From: Rhizophagus irregularis
Lineage: Eukaryota; Glomeromycota; Glomeromycetes; Glomerales; Glomeraceae
NCBI RefSeq assembly: GCF_026210795.1
Contig: NC_089453.1
Span: 808,501-872,500 of the forward strand
DNA: 64,000 bases
Reading direction: 5' to 3'
Positions within the stretch are counted from its first letter, which is position 1. Each line of letters begins with the position of its first letter. This document shows positions 33,213 to 46,280 of this stretch, in pieces. Below the pieces are notes generated by a model, which was not told where the DNA came from, ran no database searches, and was given only the letters and a program-made list of their open reading frames with translations. A program made the translations under genes and the position numbers.

Positions 33213-34868
33213 ATGCCATCCAAGTTCAAACTTCCGATTATTGATGTTTCTCCATTCACCACTGATTCAAGTGATCGAGCAGCAAAACTTGAAGTGGCTA
33301 AACAAATTCATAAAGCATGTCGTGACGTTGGATTTTTCTATTTGACGGGTCATAATATACCTCAAGAAATTATGGATAAAACATTGAAATTAGGTTATGA
33401 ATTTTTTCATTTACCAGATGAAGAAAAATTTAATTATAGTATAACCAAGCAAGATAATGCAAGGTTTGTTTTTTATTTATAAAAATTTCGTGTTTTTTGA
33501 TTAGATTATATAAAAAATAACCGTATATATTTATTATTTTTTACTTTAAAGAGGATATCAAAGACTTGGTGAGGGTGTTACAAAATATCAAAAAGATTGG
33601 AATGAGGTAATTTATTTTATTAAGAATTATAATGAATAAATGCAAATTATAATTAACATGTAAACGTTTCAGGCACTTGATTTCTATAAACCAGTACCTC
33701 GTACTCATCCGTTAGCTTTAAAAAAACTTCCTATCGGAGGCGAAAATCAATGGCCTGAGAAACCATCAGAATTTCGTGCGGTATTTAATGAATATAAAGA
33801 TTATATGTTGAGACTAGGTGATCAAGTTATGAGAGCCATTGCATTAAGTTTAGGACTGGAAGAAAATTTTTTTAATAAATTTTTAGATGATTGCTTTTGG
33901 TAAAGTATCTTAACAAAGTATATGCTACAATCACGGGACATTAATTTAACTTAAGATATTGTAGGGTTATGAGAATTAGTGGATATCCGGATCTTAGGAG
34001 TGCATCCGGAAAAGATCGAGTAGGTTTTAGCCTCGGCGAACATACAGGTGATAATTTATATTTGATATTTATACATGTATTATTCTTTATTATTGCTTCG
34101 TATAATTCAACTTAAACTTATATATATATTCTTTTTTCAAAAGATTATGGGTATGTATACATAATACGTATGAATCTTGCAAACCTTTTCTAAAACTTGG
34201 TATTCACATCATTTTAATCAATAATTAGTTTGTTAACCTTCTTAAATCAGGTAAAGTCTATTTTATTTTTGATTATTAATTCGAATCATAAATATTAATA
34301 TTTATAATGCGATCTTATATTACAAAGGATGATACCAAAGGAGCCTTACAAGTTCAAACATCTGATGGTGATTGGATTAATGCGGATCCACTACAGGGTG
34401 CTTTTGTGGTGAACATCTGTGATATGTTGAATGTAATAAATTTGTTATGATAGTAAACTTTTTTTTTTTTAATATTAATTATTACAATAAAATTAACAAC
34501 AATGATAACAATATAGGTTTGGACAAATAATATATATAAAAGTACTCTTCATAGAGTTGTTCACAAAGGGGACAGTTACCGTGTAACGTAAGTATTTTAA
34601 TCTTTCTGCAATGCCGCATCTTTTATTGCGTTAAATAATTCTTTTTTAAAAAAAAATGTCGCGTTAAATGATTCTTTTGTTTAAAAAAAAACCTTTTTTT
34701 TTTAGTGTTCCGTTCTTTTATGAGCCCAACTATGATGCTAAAGTAGAACCACTTGAGGCTTGTTTACAAATTGATCCCGTGAAACATCATGAACCCATTA
34801 TATTTGGAGAACATTTGTTGAAAAAGGTTTCAGGAAATTTTGAAATTATCGATCATAATTTTTTGTAA
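33213..34868 (+). CDS. 2-oxoglutarate/Fe(II)-dependent oxygenase, isopenicillin-N-synthase-like, nine exons
   Basis: Exons are 33213-33463, 33552-33606, 33673-33899, 33965-34047, 34144-34150, 34229-34250, 34328-34432, 34517-34587 and 34706-34868, giving 327 residues with every junction in frame. The N-terminal DIOX_N part has PIIDVSPF and VGFFYLTGH. The double-stranded beta-helix carries the iron ligands His204 and Asp206 (GEHTDYG) and His262 (STLHRVV), with Arg272 in RVT as the expected 2-oxoglutarate anchor. Such enzymes hydroxylate or oxidise small molecules; the substrate cannot be told. Exon 5 is only 7 nt and completes the Asp-Tyr-Gly of the metal site, so skipping it would destroy the enzyme. 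Exon 6 is 22 nt. Confidence 0.9.
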
Positions 34869-36401
34869 CTAATCATCGAAAAATCTCTTCTTTTTCTATT
34901 TAATTTATTATTCTCTTTAAAAAATTGTAATAAATAATTTATTAAAATTGTTACTATTTTATATTTTTATAATGATGGAACTGAAATTTATCTAAATTTT
35001 AAAAGAAATGTATGCGTAATATTATTAATTAAATCTTCTAAAAGACCATCTTTATAGTATTAATTAATCTGACATTTCCGATGAGATCATGATTGTTAAA
35101 ATAATGTATGAGTTGGAGACATTTTGATCATATAAAAATCTGCATAAATACGCCCCTTTTATTGGTTCAAACCGTAAAATTATTAACTGGCTTATTAAAA
35201 ACTATACTATATATTATAAATTAAATTAGTCAAAACTTCATTTATGAAGCGGTCTGTTTGAATCTGATCTGCCTTTTTCTTAGCAGGTCCAGGCTCCTTA
35301 GCTAGAGTCCTTTTTGGCCTTCTGCATAGCAAATAATAATTGCTTAATTTCATTATTTGATATTACAGATCCTAATGTTTTGTTAATATACTTTTTAATA
35401 ATAAAATTTTATATATAACTTTAATAATAAACTTTTTACTATATTTTTATTTTTACCAATTATTACAGACTTACAATAATGTACAGTATGTAAGAGATTG
35501 AATGGTCATGATTTCAAACATCCAAACTAACTTTATAATAATATATTATTCTATTCGTGCATGATCTCAGTTTTATTGAATAACATCATCTAAGTTCAAA
35601 TACCAATAAATTACTTCTTCAAATATACTATTGACAACCTTAAATAATAAATTTTAACCGGTTAAGGCAGTGATGCTCACTGGAAGACTTATTGGAAACT
35701 TCTAAATTCTAATGTATACATATACTGTACGAAAAAAAAATAAACTATTGATTAGAAGATCCAAATTCAATGAGTCATTGGAAACTTTTAAGAATATCCC
35801 CGGATTAAAGACGTCCCAATAATCGGATAATCCGGATAATCGAGTAAAAACTATTTAGTTGGTCAGAGAATTAAAATATGTTTTTCTACACAAAAAACAA
35901 AAATTTAAAATTTTACAGAAATTTTTTTATAAACCAGTTAGTTAACAGGTTAAATCCATTTAACCGGTTTTTAGCCGGTTAAAGGATTTATTTGGTCCGA
36001 TTTTAATTCTCTAAAAAGGTACTCTTTATTGTAATTCTACATTACACAAAAAATAAACAAAAAAAGAAAAAAAGAAAGTTTTTTTTAATGCTTTTAATTA
36101 TTGTTTTCCTGCTTTAAAACAGGTTAAATTTTTTTTACCAATAAAAAAGAATCTCTTTCAAAAAAATAATTAAATAAACATCAAAATTGATTTGTTATGA
36201 ATTTTGGATTTTGTAAAAAAAATATTCATTAGATAAAGACTTTGATACATTGTAATTTACTTTTTAATTTGAATGAAATATTAAAGAAATTACGAAATCC
36301 TCATATAAGTGTAACATAAACAGTAAAAATAAGTATTAATTATATTCTTAATAAGATACGAGTTTGTTTGACGAATTCAGCCATGATAACAATATAACGA
36401 A
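34869..36401. other. Intergenic region with a possible coding relic
   Basis: On the minus strand around 35220-35375 an ATG frame of 48 codons (MKLSNYYLLCRRPKR..., then EPGPAKKKADQ) overlaps a second frame with NNEIKQLLFAMQKAKK. The Lys/Arg-rich content and local GC suggest an old exon, but I find no intact gene. Bases 35800-36010 contain repeated CCGGTTAA and GGATAATC words with a weak inverted repeat around GAGAATTAAAAT. Confidence 0.35.
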
Positions 36402-36404
36402 TCA

Positions 36405-36412
36405 TATAAAAC
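36405..36412 (+). promoter_or_regulatory. TATA-like box of the Smr gene
   Basis: ATATAAAA lies about 88 bp upstream of the ATG at 36493. Confidence 0.35.
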
Positions 36413-36492
36413 TAGGATTTAAATATTTTCACACGGGTTTAAAAAAATACTTATTTTTCCCCTAAATAAAAATTTTTATCAGTACACTTATC

Positions 36493-36966
36493 ATGGAAGA
36501 CGATATCAAACTCTTAAAAAAGAGCCTGGGTGATGACCTTAAGATCAAATCTCCAAAGGATGGGCATCCTAAGGACCCAGAATTTCTAGTCCAAATAGAC
36601 TTTCATGGGCTGACCGTTGAACAGGCAGAACCGGTCCTGCAACGTTTCAAAGATTCCGAAAAGCTACTTAAAAAAGCTGCATGTGTGAGATTCATTACCG
36701 GACATGCGAGAAGTCGAGAAACTGAATCGAAATTGAAGCCTCTGGTGTCGAAATTTTTAAACACCAACTATAGGAGAGCTGCCGGTAAAAAAGTAGATGA
36801 AAAAGCAAAGGGTCATATCGACTTAATGATAACGAGGAGTAATGGTCAGAAAAATAAGAACAGTACCCAGTCTACTACCAGCAGCGAATCAAGAAAGAAT
36901 CAAGGAGCAGGAAAATCATCATCACGCTCCGGAAATCGAGCTGACCGGCATCACATTGAGTTATAG
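36493..36966 (+). CDS. Smr (MutS2-like) domain protein
   Basis: This is a single-exon gene for 157 residues. The Smr domain spans about residues 31-112: IDFHGLTVEQAEPVLQRF (the DxHG motif), then ACVRFITGHARSRE and KPLVSKFLN, with a final IDLMITR strand. Smr domains are small nucleases or nucleic-acid-binding folds found in MutS2 and in proteins acting on mRNA or DNA structures. The usual HGxGxHS motif is altered here to TGHARSRE, so nuclease activity is uncertain. The C-terminal 45 residues are Ser/Gly/Arg/Lys-rich and disordered. Coding GC is about 40%, clearly above the flanks and most genes in this window. Confidence 0.75.
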   Translation: MEDDIKLLKKSLGDDLKIKSPKDGHPKDPEFLVQIDFHGLTVEQAEPVLQRFKDSEKLLKKAACVRFITGHARSRETESKLKPLVSKFLNTNYRRAAGKKVDEKAKGHIDLMITRSNGQKNKNSTQSTTSSESRKNQGAGKSSSRSGNRADRHHIEL

Positions 36967-38346
36967 TGTTACGCGTCAGTCCATAGCACACAGTTCGCAG
37001 CAATTCACAGCATTCGTTTTTATATCGAAGCGAGCGATTCTTTGTTCAATCAAGTATTTGTGTTTTTTTTCAATTTTCACTATATATTTAAAAAAATGTT
37101 TATATATTATATAATTTATTAAGTAAGACATATCTTATTGGGTTTTTTATAAATTAGCGGCATTTAATTTTTAATTATCTACTATAAATTGTGATGATTT
37201 ATAAATTAATCATAAAAAATTTTTAAATTGTGTTTCAATGCTAGCATTATTACAATATGAACATGCACTTACTGTATGAATTTGTAGATGACGAAGTTGT
37301 GTCATTGAATATGGAAGTGAAAGTTTAAAGTGCATACCCTTTCATTATTTGAGTCAAAATTAAATCTATTGGTATCTTAGCTGGTTGTTTGGCCAGGGTT
37401 ATCATTTTGACTATCTGGCTGTCTGACCACGGGCGAATTGCTCAAATTCAAATTTTGGCTGGTCAAAGAAAAATGGCCAAATATATATCAAAGTAGCTAA
37501 TTAAAAATTATGATTGCATATAAATAAATGCCAGATATCAGCCTTTTCTGATATTTTAATAAAACGGTATAGTTGAACTTACATTATATTTAAAATTCGA
37601 ATTATACACCGGAGGATATCGTATTTTCCCCTATTTATTATTTTCATTCTAACGTCATCTTTATGTATCACAGTATCACACCTAACCTGGGTAACGTGTA
37701 AGAGATGGCCATAATTTATGATAACCAGTGGGTCCCAATTGCCCTTTGACTATTAATAGCCATTGACCGATTTGGTCAAATCGGCCAAAGTTCTTTGGTC
37801 ATTTAAATTTTACCAACTTTATTTTTAGTAAAAGTTAGTTATCAACGGACCGGTGAAAATTCGGGTAACCAGGTGTTAGCAGTTATCAAAATATTTACGG
37901 AATACTTTGACCGACAAGACGACTGTACTACTAAATTACTATCGGACATTTAGACCCGATTTTTAATCATTTACATTAAAATTACCGTAAAGAAATTTTC
38001 ATTTAAACAATTAACGACTTTTTAGGGTTCTTTGGGATCAGCAAACCATTAAAATGTACCGATCATCAGACGATCGTATCATGTACCACGTTTTATATGA
38101 ACTTATTATTTTGATTGTTTCATTTTGTTTCGATGATTTTTATTTTCTTATAAATAATATTTTTATTTGTAATGATGTCCCTCAATTGGATAATATATTA
38201 AGTTTTTCACATTTTGACATTTTTTTTCTTGTTTTTTTTTCTTTGTGTTTTTTTTTGGTTTTTTTTTTATTTCTAGTAAAAGGAAGAATAGAAAAAATTC
38301 CATATATACTATTATTATTAAATAAATAAATAAATAAATAAGAAAT
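36967..38346. other. Intergenic region with degenerate GGCCAAA/GGTCAAA words
   Basis: Bases 37375-37490 and 37700-37930 are rich in TTGGCCA, GGTCAAAT, CTGGTCA and related words in both orientations, perhaps the worn arms of another foldback element. A 91-codon open frame at 38054-38329 is dominated by Phe/Leu from T runs and I do not call it a gene. Confidence 0.4.
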
Positions 38347-39084
38347 TTAAAAGAAAGGATTCATCTTATATGGATGTTTGAAATGAATGATAGGTTGAAA
38401 TTTAGGTTCAATTGGTAATAATGGTAAGAAATGATTATATATATTAGTACCATTGGTTGGATTAGGATCAGCAGATCCTCTGATTCCAGAATCTCGTTCA
38501 AGGCGTAACTTTCTCCGATACCAAAAATTTTTAATTTTATTTTCTGAGTGTAATTTATCAAAACGCAATTCCATTACAAGAATTAAATCCTTCCAATGAA
38601 TGGTACCATTCGGTCCTTGATATTGTTCAACCCATTGAACAATATAATCTTTTTCATCATTACTTAATCCATCTTTATTAACTAATCAAGAGAATCCTTA
38701 ACGTTAATAAATTAATCTACGTTTAATAAAATTAAAGTAATAAATTGAAAACTTACGTCGAACGTTAAGAACATTTTTATAACTAAAGTTACAATAAATA
38801 ATAATATAAGTAATACGTTAAAAATATATATAATAATATATATATATTACAACTTAGTGAACTTACTGATGTCGAATTTGACGAGAACTATACTGAGGAA
38901 GTACTTTGCTTATTCTTTCATATTTATTACGAACGTTACTTTTTTCCAGAAAACACATACAATCCAAAATAATTTGGTTACTCTGTGAATGAAAGAACAG
39001 TATTAATGAGAGATTCTTTTTATATGATAAATACTAAATTAATGGGTTAATAAAAAAAAAACATACCACTTTATCGAATAACAT
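38347..39084 (-). CDS. Two-repeat Myb/SANT-like DNA-binding protein (four exons)
   Basis: Exons are 39067-39084, 38867-38982, 38757-38782 and 38347-38681, joined at GTATGT/GTAAGT donors, giving 164 residues in one frame. Residues about 8-52 form a first Myb-like repeat (IILDCMCFLEKS, YERISKVLPQYSSRQIRHHY). Residues 58-110 form a second (SNDEKDYIVQWVEQYQ, IHWKDLILVMELRF, NKIKNFWYRRKL). This layout matches small Myb-like proteins common in Rhizophagus, presumed nuclear DNA-binding factors. The third exon is 26 nt and the first encodes only six residues. The Pro-rich tail (LLPIEPKFQPII) is outside the domains. The gene converges with the Smr gene. Confidence 0.75.
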
Positions 39085-40495
39085 ATTATTAATCGAACAA
39101 AATGTTGGGTAACGTCTAACCAAAAAGAAATAATTGATTTTTTTCTCTTAAAAGGGAAAAAAAAAGTTTTTTTTCCTCAAAAAAATAAAATCAATTTGAT
39201 TTTGTTTTGTGTGCAAAACTTGTTCTTATATAAGAATTCGTTATTATTTTTGACATTCATCACGCGAGCATACGAAGCGTGGCTTTAAAATAATACATAT
39301 AAATAAATAATCGGTAAAAAAGTTTGAGGATTTTATTATTTGAATGTTTCTGTAATCATCGATGCATGACATAATGAATAATAATATTTAGGAACACATG
39401 AAAAAAGAAAAAAAAGTAAAAAAAAAGTGATTATTGTTTATGTATCAAGTGATCAAATTATATACATTGTCCAAAGAAAATTTAAAACAGTACGACCTAA
39501 CAAACTTATTTCTTACAGATTAAAACCTAAATTAATTAAATATTCAATCCTATAAAATTAGAAAAAAAATTGGTATTTTTAATATACATGTTCGATTTAA
39601 AAAAGTAAATCTTTTTTTTTATACGCGAAGACATTGATTTTACTAGTTATGTCGATCCAATTCTTATCAATTAAAGACATTTCAAATAACTATGTACAAC
39701 TGCTGCAGATCGGATCAAAAAGAAGAATCTTCCCCTTTTCATTATCACGGGTCTAATCCATTAAAATCCATTAAACATTCTAATTTTTTCTAATTGCTGT
39801 CACGCGTTAAAGCCACGCGACTTATATTAAGGTTTTCTTTGATTAAATTAATATTTTTGGAAGAGATCAAAAAATGATCCAGCGATTAGTCTATCATATG
39901 ACACCTTTCAAACAATTTATTTGTCATGATTTTTTTATAAAGATCTAACTTTCCCATTGATAATTCGTTACCGAATCTTTGGATCAAAATCAGATGACAG
40001 ATGATTCAAATATCCACATGATATGAACATAGTTCAAGTGCTAGTATCTTTTAACCTGCTAAAAAAATCCATATCAATGAGCATGTATTATGTTTGTTAC
40101 ACAAAGAAAGATCATATGTCACATATAGTTTCTGGATAACAAAAAATGTTTACCAATTACGGTTAAAATTTTTAATAATTATCTGTTATAACTACGCATT
40201 ATTAAAAATTACATCCGTAATTAGATAAGAGACAACGAACATGATTATAATACTAATTTCACAATAAGAAATAAAAAGGATAGTAAGTAACAATTTGATG
40301 ATCCTTATATACGCAGCAATATATGCTACCCGGATTCGATTAGGCGTTTTATATTAGTGGTACAATCTTCTAGATCGTCATACCAACGTCACTTTATTAT
40401 AATTTATAAAAAGTCTGCCACTTTTTTTTCACCTAATTGTCTCTTTCTTTTTTTTTGAATTTACCGAAAAATTTTTTATTTAGTACTTTTAAAAA
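39085..40495. other. Divergent intergenic region
   Basis: It lies between the Myb-like gene and the sucrose-type transporter, so it should carry both promoters. GCGTGGCTTTAA at about 39280 recurs inverted (TTAAAGCCACGC) at about 39808, about 530 bp apart, possibly the ends of an old element. T-rich tracts occupy 40425-40480 before the transporter ATG. No gene seen. Confidence 0.45.
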
Positions 40496-42868
40496 ATGAA
40501 AGAAACGCCACGTTCTTCAACGACATCTGTAGATATATCTGTAAGAGGAATAGACGGTCAAGATGATAATATAAATTTTACTGTAAACTCAAAGGATAAT
40601 GATGATACGTCGAATATTCGAGGAAAAAATAAAACCATGAAAATGATATTATTGACTCAGTGCTTTGCTGGGTGGGTTTCTATTTTTTTTAAAAAAAATT
40701 TCTTTGATTTTATTATTAATCTTTATAATTATTTCTAACCTTAACGATATATCAACTTAGTTTACAGCTTTCCTGTACGTAATTATTATCATTCTTTTTT
40801 TTCTTTCTTTCTTTTTTTTTTTAATATAAACTAACTCTGTTAAACGTGATCGTTATTTAAGGGTCAGTAGAACTAGCATATGGTATGTTAATAATTAATT
40901 GTATATAAAAAAAAGTTAATGTAATTAATTACTGATTGAGCTATTTTTAAATGGTTGTTTCATTAGGAACTCCATATTTACTTTCTTTAGGTTTATCAAA
41001 ATCATTAGTATCTTTAGTATGGCTTGCTGGACCTTTATCAGGTAAATTATATTATTATTATTTTTTTTTTACTTATTTTATTTATTAAATCTAAATTATA
41101 ATATAAATAGGTCTTGTAATGCAGCCTATAGTTGGATTACTTTCAGATAATTCAACGTCTAGATATGGTAGAAGGAGACCTTTTTTATTAGTTGGTGGTT
41201 TCGCTGTAGTAGGTTCTTTCATATGCATTGGTTGGACGCAAGAAATCGTTAATTTATTTTTTGAAAGCGGGTCTTCAACGGTAATTAATTTTAAATTTTT
41301 TGGATCAGTTAAAAAAAAAAAGTTATTCAAGTCGAAAAAAAAAAATCGGATTTATTTTTAATTAGGCAAATTCATTATCAAGATGGTTGGCAGTTACATC
41401 ATTCTATGTTCTCGATTTTGCAATAAATTGTGGTAAGTTATAATTTTTATATTTTAATCGAATTTACTAGCAAATTTATTCTTTAAATTAATATAATTTA
41501 ATTATTATTATGTAAGTTCAAGCAAGTTGTCGAGTTCTTATTGTTGATAATTTACCTCCATCTCTACAAGAAGAAGGTACAGCTTGGGCTAGTAGAATGA
41601 TTGGAATTGGAAATGTCATTGGTTATTTTTTGTAGGTTTAAATAATTTAGTAATATAACATCAAGATCAACTTAATTATTTATTCTTATTAATCTAATTT
41701 TATTTAATTATATAGGGGATATGCTAATTTAGTCGAGATTTTTCCTTTTCTTGGTAGAACTCAAATGCAAGTTTTATGTTCTCTTGCATCTATACTTATA
41801 TTATCTTCAGATATATTGACATGTTGGGCTGTTAATGAAAAGATATTTACTGGAAGTACAAATAAATCAAGAAATTTTTTTACCGCAATTTATGAAACAT
41901 TTTCTTCCATTATTAAATCCTTTCGTAATCTTCCAAGTTATGTTCAATTATTATGTAACGTTCAATTTTTTGCTTGGATTGGATGGTTTCCATTTTTATT
42001 TTATTCAACGACCTGGGTAGCAGAAGTTCATGCTCGTTCTATTGGTGATTATTCATCCAAAAGTTCATCTTCATCTAATGATTCAGTTGGAGAAAAAACT
42101 CGTGATGGTTCATTTTCTTTATTATTATATTCAATTGTAAGTTTAATGGCATCATTTATATTACCAATGTTAATCAAATTCGCTGGAAGGATTACAACAA
42201 ATTCAACAAAATTATTACAAACCCAATTTATACCATTTTTAACACTACCAAAATTATGGACAATATCACATTTCATATTTGCATTTTCGATGTTATCAAC
42301 TTGGTTCGTAACTAATATTTTTCAAGCAAGTATTTTAATTAGTTTATGTGGAATTTCTTGGACTATAACTATGTGGGCACCATATTCACTTTTAGGAGAA
42401 TTTGTTGCAAATGAAGAATCTAAAACGTTGGGAACTACTGAACGACGTAATAATGAAGAAACAGTAATTTATAATTTAGTTGAAGGGGGCGATAATGATA
42501 ATGATTCGGAAGATAATGATAATGAAGTTGATACTGAAAATTTAAGAAGGACATCAAAAGATCTCAAGAATTCAAATGTTAATATTTCAACCAACTCAGA
42601 AGCTGGTGTATTATTTGGAATTATGAATACATATATCGTATTACCAGAATTTTTAGTAACATTTTTTAATAGTATAGTATTTGCTATATTAGAACCTGGT
42701 GGTTATGATGATAATGATACGGATATTGATACAAGACAACGTCATCAAACACATACTAATGAAAATTTAAACGCTGATGCTATTGGTTTTGTATTAAGAT
42801 TTGGGGGTTTTATGACTATTGTTGCAGGAATCATTTCTATTAAATTATGGTACAAAAAAATAAAATAA
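40496..42868 (+). CDS. Sucrose/H+ symporter-like transporter (SLC45/GPH family), eight exons
   Basis: Exons are 40496-40671, 40761-40774, 40862-40882, 40967-41041, 41111-41280, 41366-41432, 41517-41631 and 41716-42868, giving 596 residues. The joined sequence reads GLQLSWSVELAYGTPYLLS across the two microexons (14 and 21 nt), which matches the first helix of sucrose transporters. The signature LLSDNSTSRYGRRRP between helices 2 and 3 is intact. About twelve hydrophobic segments are spread along the protein, with an acidic Asp/Asn-rich cytoplasmic loop near 440-500. Family members import sucrose or related glycosides with protons at the plasma membrane. A sugar transporter is of obvious interest in a fungus fed by plant carbon, but the substrate is inferred from family only. 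Confidence 0.85.
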
Positions 42869-44389
42869 TTTCAAGATAATAATTTTTTATTTTTTATTAT
42901 TATATAGAAAATAAAATGGGTCTTGTATATTTTAAACTTAGAGTCAATTAATATATTATATCAAAAACTTTTAATTAGTTAATAATAATATAAATTAGTA
43001 TTCTTAATTAAATATATGTAAAAATTAAGGGGGGTAAAATACGAAAATGGTAAAATTTTACTATTCAAAGGATAGTTAAAATAAATCATACTTTAAAAGG
43101 TTACTGAAGATCTACTAAACGCATTTTTTTCGTGATAAAATTTCAAATTTTAGAAATATTATAAAGAAGTTTCAAATGCACGAAAATTTATTTAGTGTAA
43201 CTTATTTTTTCCCATATTGGATCTGTTTCATTTCAGTTCTTTGTGCGTGATATGTTTCACGCCGGGTATCCCAAATATAAATTATGCTATCTTATTATTA
43301 TTTTTTTCTATGATGATAAATAATTTCTACCTATAATTGCTATATAATTGTGAAAACCCTTTAGGATTTTTTAATATAATATTTAGGTTATATATAGTAA
43401 TTGCATGTGATTGATGATTGGTTACAGTAAAAGACGGATTTAGCTAATCGGTCCGACTTAAAGCCAAAGTAAAACCAAAACTGCTAAAAAGTCAAACTAA
43501 GCTCCATCGGCTTGAAAGTACGAGTCGATTCAAAACCGTGAAGCCGATGATCGATGGATTAATGTTTTAATTCAAGCCAGTAATTTTATTTAAAATCAGG
43601 GTTTTTTGTAAATAAAGTGATCGATAATGCTGTTAAATTGTTAATAAATTTTATTAATATTATTTTTTTAATATAATTAACGATATTATTTGTACTCATT
43701 CTTTATTTTACCATCGGCACTATCTGGATATCCTAGTAAGTGACTTTATTTTATTTTATTTTATTTTATTTTTGATGATTAATAACAATCCATCACATAT
43801 AAAGAATTAATTAAACTTCAAGATAATTGTTAGTCTCATCAACTTGCAACCAAACTGCAACTAAATAAATTCTCAAGCTGGACCGGATCGATCCACTGGC
43901 CCTGTCTGGATTGGATCGGTCCGAATTATGATAATTTAACGAGCCCTCTGGTTTTCACCTCAAATGATTATAGCGAAGAATTTAAAGAATTTAGCTAGCC
44001 GATTCGTTTTTCGGTATAGCGAGGAATATTTGACGTATTTGATTGGTCAAATGTCACATGTTGAGAAATTCGTTATAAAGGTTGTACCTGTTTACAACAA
44101 ACGATAGTTCTTGACAAAGATTATATAAAAATTAACAAAACATTTCCTAATATATGTGACTATTAAAAATTCCTCTCCACTTAATCATATAACATTATAA
44201 TCACACCATATACCGTAAAGAAATTTTATTAATTATTTTATTCATTGAATTATGATTGTAATTGATTTTTTCTCTTCTCGCTGTTTTGCCTGCTATAGTG
44301 GAAAATAATTTTTACTTGTATTTATTCATTAAAATTCAGAGTTCCGGGTTACAGGTAAGATATCTTCACTATCATTATAAGGAAGTTAT
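42869..44389. other. Intergenic region
   Basis: Bases 43430-43560 and 43860-43990 contain repeated CGGTCCGA, GATCGG and GCCGAT words, perhaps remains of an element. No open frame of note. Confidence 0.45.
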
Positions 44390-45960
44390 TGAATCGACCA
44401 GTGGAATCATCTTTATAAGTTGTTTTTGAATCTCTTCATTAACTAGTGCTTAAGCCCGTACGTTCTTAATTACTTGAAGTGATCAAAAAGCGATATAGTA
44501 ACTAACGACACTTTGAGACCCTTTTCTTTTTCATTACTTCCCTTCTTCAATAAATTCAGATTTTTCTGTAATGATGTTATTCGATATTGCAAAATTTGGA
44601 TAAAGACAGGGACTGAAAAAAAAAATAATTAACACAGAGTTTAGTTTGTGATTATGGATGAATGAACTATAATAGCAAAAGTTTCAAAGGTAACTAAAAT
44701 TGGCCATATAAATAGTCATATAAATAATAAATCTCGGTCTTTGTTCACATTTTTAGAAAAAAATCATGTTTAGAACATCAGACACAAATTATTGATAATC
44801 ACTCGTTTTACTTGTTTCTACCATAAATGAAATTTAAAATAGAAACTATCCATTGATATCCACGAATCATATTCAACTACCTTGATACTGAAAAGGATTT
44901 AAATACGGTAAAAAATTTGTAGACTGGTCATCGATTAATCATTAGAGCTCTATAAAAAAACAGGACGAATTTATTTATTAGGATATTCCTGTTTTGCGCA
45001 AGTAAAAAATAACAAAACCTACTTACCATCGCGATAAACGTTAAATAAGAATAATTATTTACATAATATGGTAGTGTGTCATAATTCAAAAGACTCGGTG
45101 TCCCGATATTTGTTCTCTTCATTAACCAGTGAGCATTTACTTATAAATGAAATGTAATATGTATTAGCCTTAATGATTACATCCCCTGAAAAAAAATTGA
45201 ACAAATATATGCAGACCTTGGCGAAAGTGATGGAAAGTAATGACGGTCAGTTTCTTTAAGATCATGCACGAATTTTATAATAACGTATGAAATTATTTTA
45301 TTCTCTGAAAGATGAGCAAAGAATGATAAATGTTTTGATATTATATCTCTCAACTGGTCTTAATGAAGTTTTTTAATCTTTCTCCTTTTGATTTTCTTCA
45401 TCATCTTGATTTTCTATTTTTGCAGGTTTGCGAGATAATCAATATCATCACAACTTTAATTCTGAAATTTGTTTTGCAGAAAAAGATTTTATCTTCGCCG
45501 ATTTCATTAAAAATTCGTAAACTTACTTTCTGAGCTATAGTCTTAACCTCTTCATTAACTAGTGCTTGAGCCATACGTTCTTTATTGCCTAATTCTTTGA
45601 AGTGATCAAGGTGATTCTTAGTGTTTTTCTAAAAGAGTAATAACAACGAATGACTCTTTATTTCTTCCTTTTCAGTGTATATACTAAATAATATCTTGAT
45701 ATTAATTGTATATTCTAGCATCAATTTCTAAAATAGTTTAAACAAACGGAAAGCGGAATCAAACGTCAACTCATCATTAAAGCCAGCCGACTTTGTCAGT
45801 TCATTGACAAGTTTATCTAATGTTCTCTGTGAACGAGAATGTGAACGTTTTTTCAATCTTTCATTGATAAAATGATAAATATGAAAGACTAGAATTGCAA
45901 AAATGGCTAATAAAAAAAATGTGTATAATTATATATAAATATTTACGTGTCTTAAAGGTC
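44390..45960 (-). pseudogene. Decayed multi-exon gene with a duplicated exon
   Basis: On the minus strand, 45728-45888 is an open segment preceded by TTCTAG, with protein-like content (HIYHFINERLKKRSHSRS, then KLVNELTKSAGFNDEL). Downstream, 45527-45628, bounded by TTTTAG and GTAAGT, encodes HFKELGNKERMAQALVNEEV and so on. A third segment near 45376-45440 is Glu/Lys-rich. Frames do not join cleanly with the splice sites I can find. A worn second copy of the middle exon occurs at about 44410-44500. I do not recognise the family; it looks like an abandoned host gene. Confidence 0.4.
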
Positions 45961-46280
45961 ATTTTTATATTTATAGTGAAGTCATTAACACCAAAAGGTA
46001 CAGTATTTACCGTCATCAAAGTTTCTTTAAATTAATTTCGCAAATATTTGTATAGGAAAGTAGCCGAAGTAGGTAGCTAAGTAAAGGAACCAAGGTAACT
46101 GTAACACAAAACAGATCTTAATAAAGCGTGTTTCCTGAAAATTTCAAAGAAATTGTTGTAATATGAATAAAGTATCGTAGGTAGTATATAACAAATTGCA
46201 AAGTGGGTGACAATTACGGTATTCCATAGTAATCGATTGAAAGACTAATCTAATCTGTATGATGAGTGCGCTTACGTACC

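Noticed and set aside
38054-38329. 91-codon Phe/Leu-rich frame resembling a membrane protein
   Set aside because: Hydrophobicity comes from long T runs, and there is no splice or motif support.
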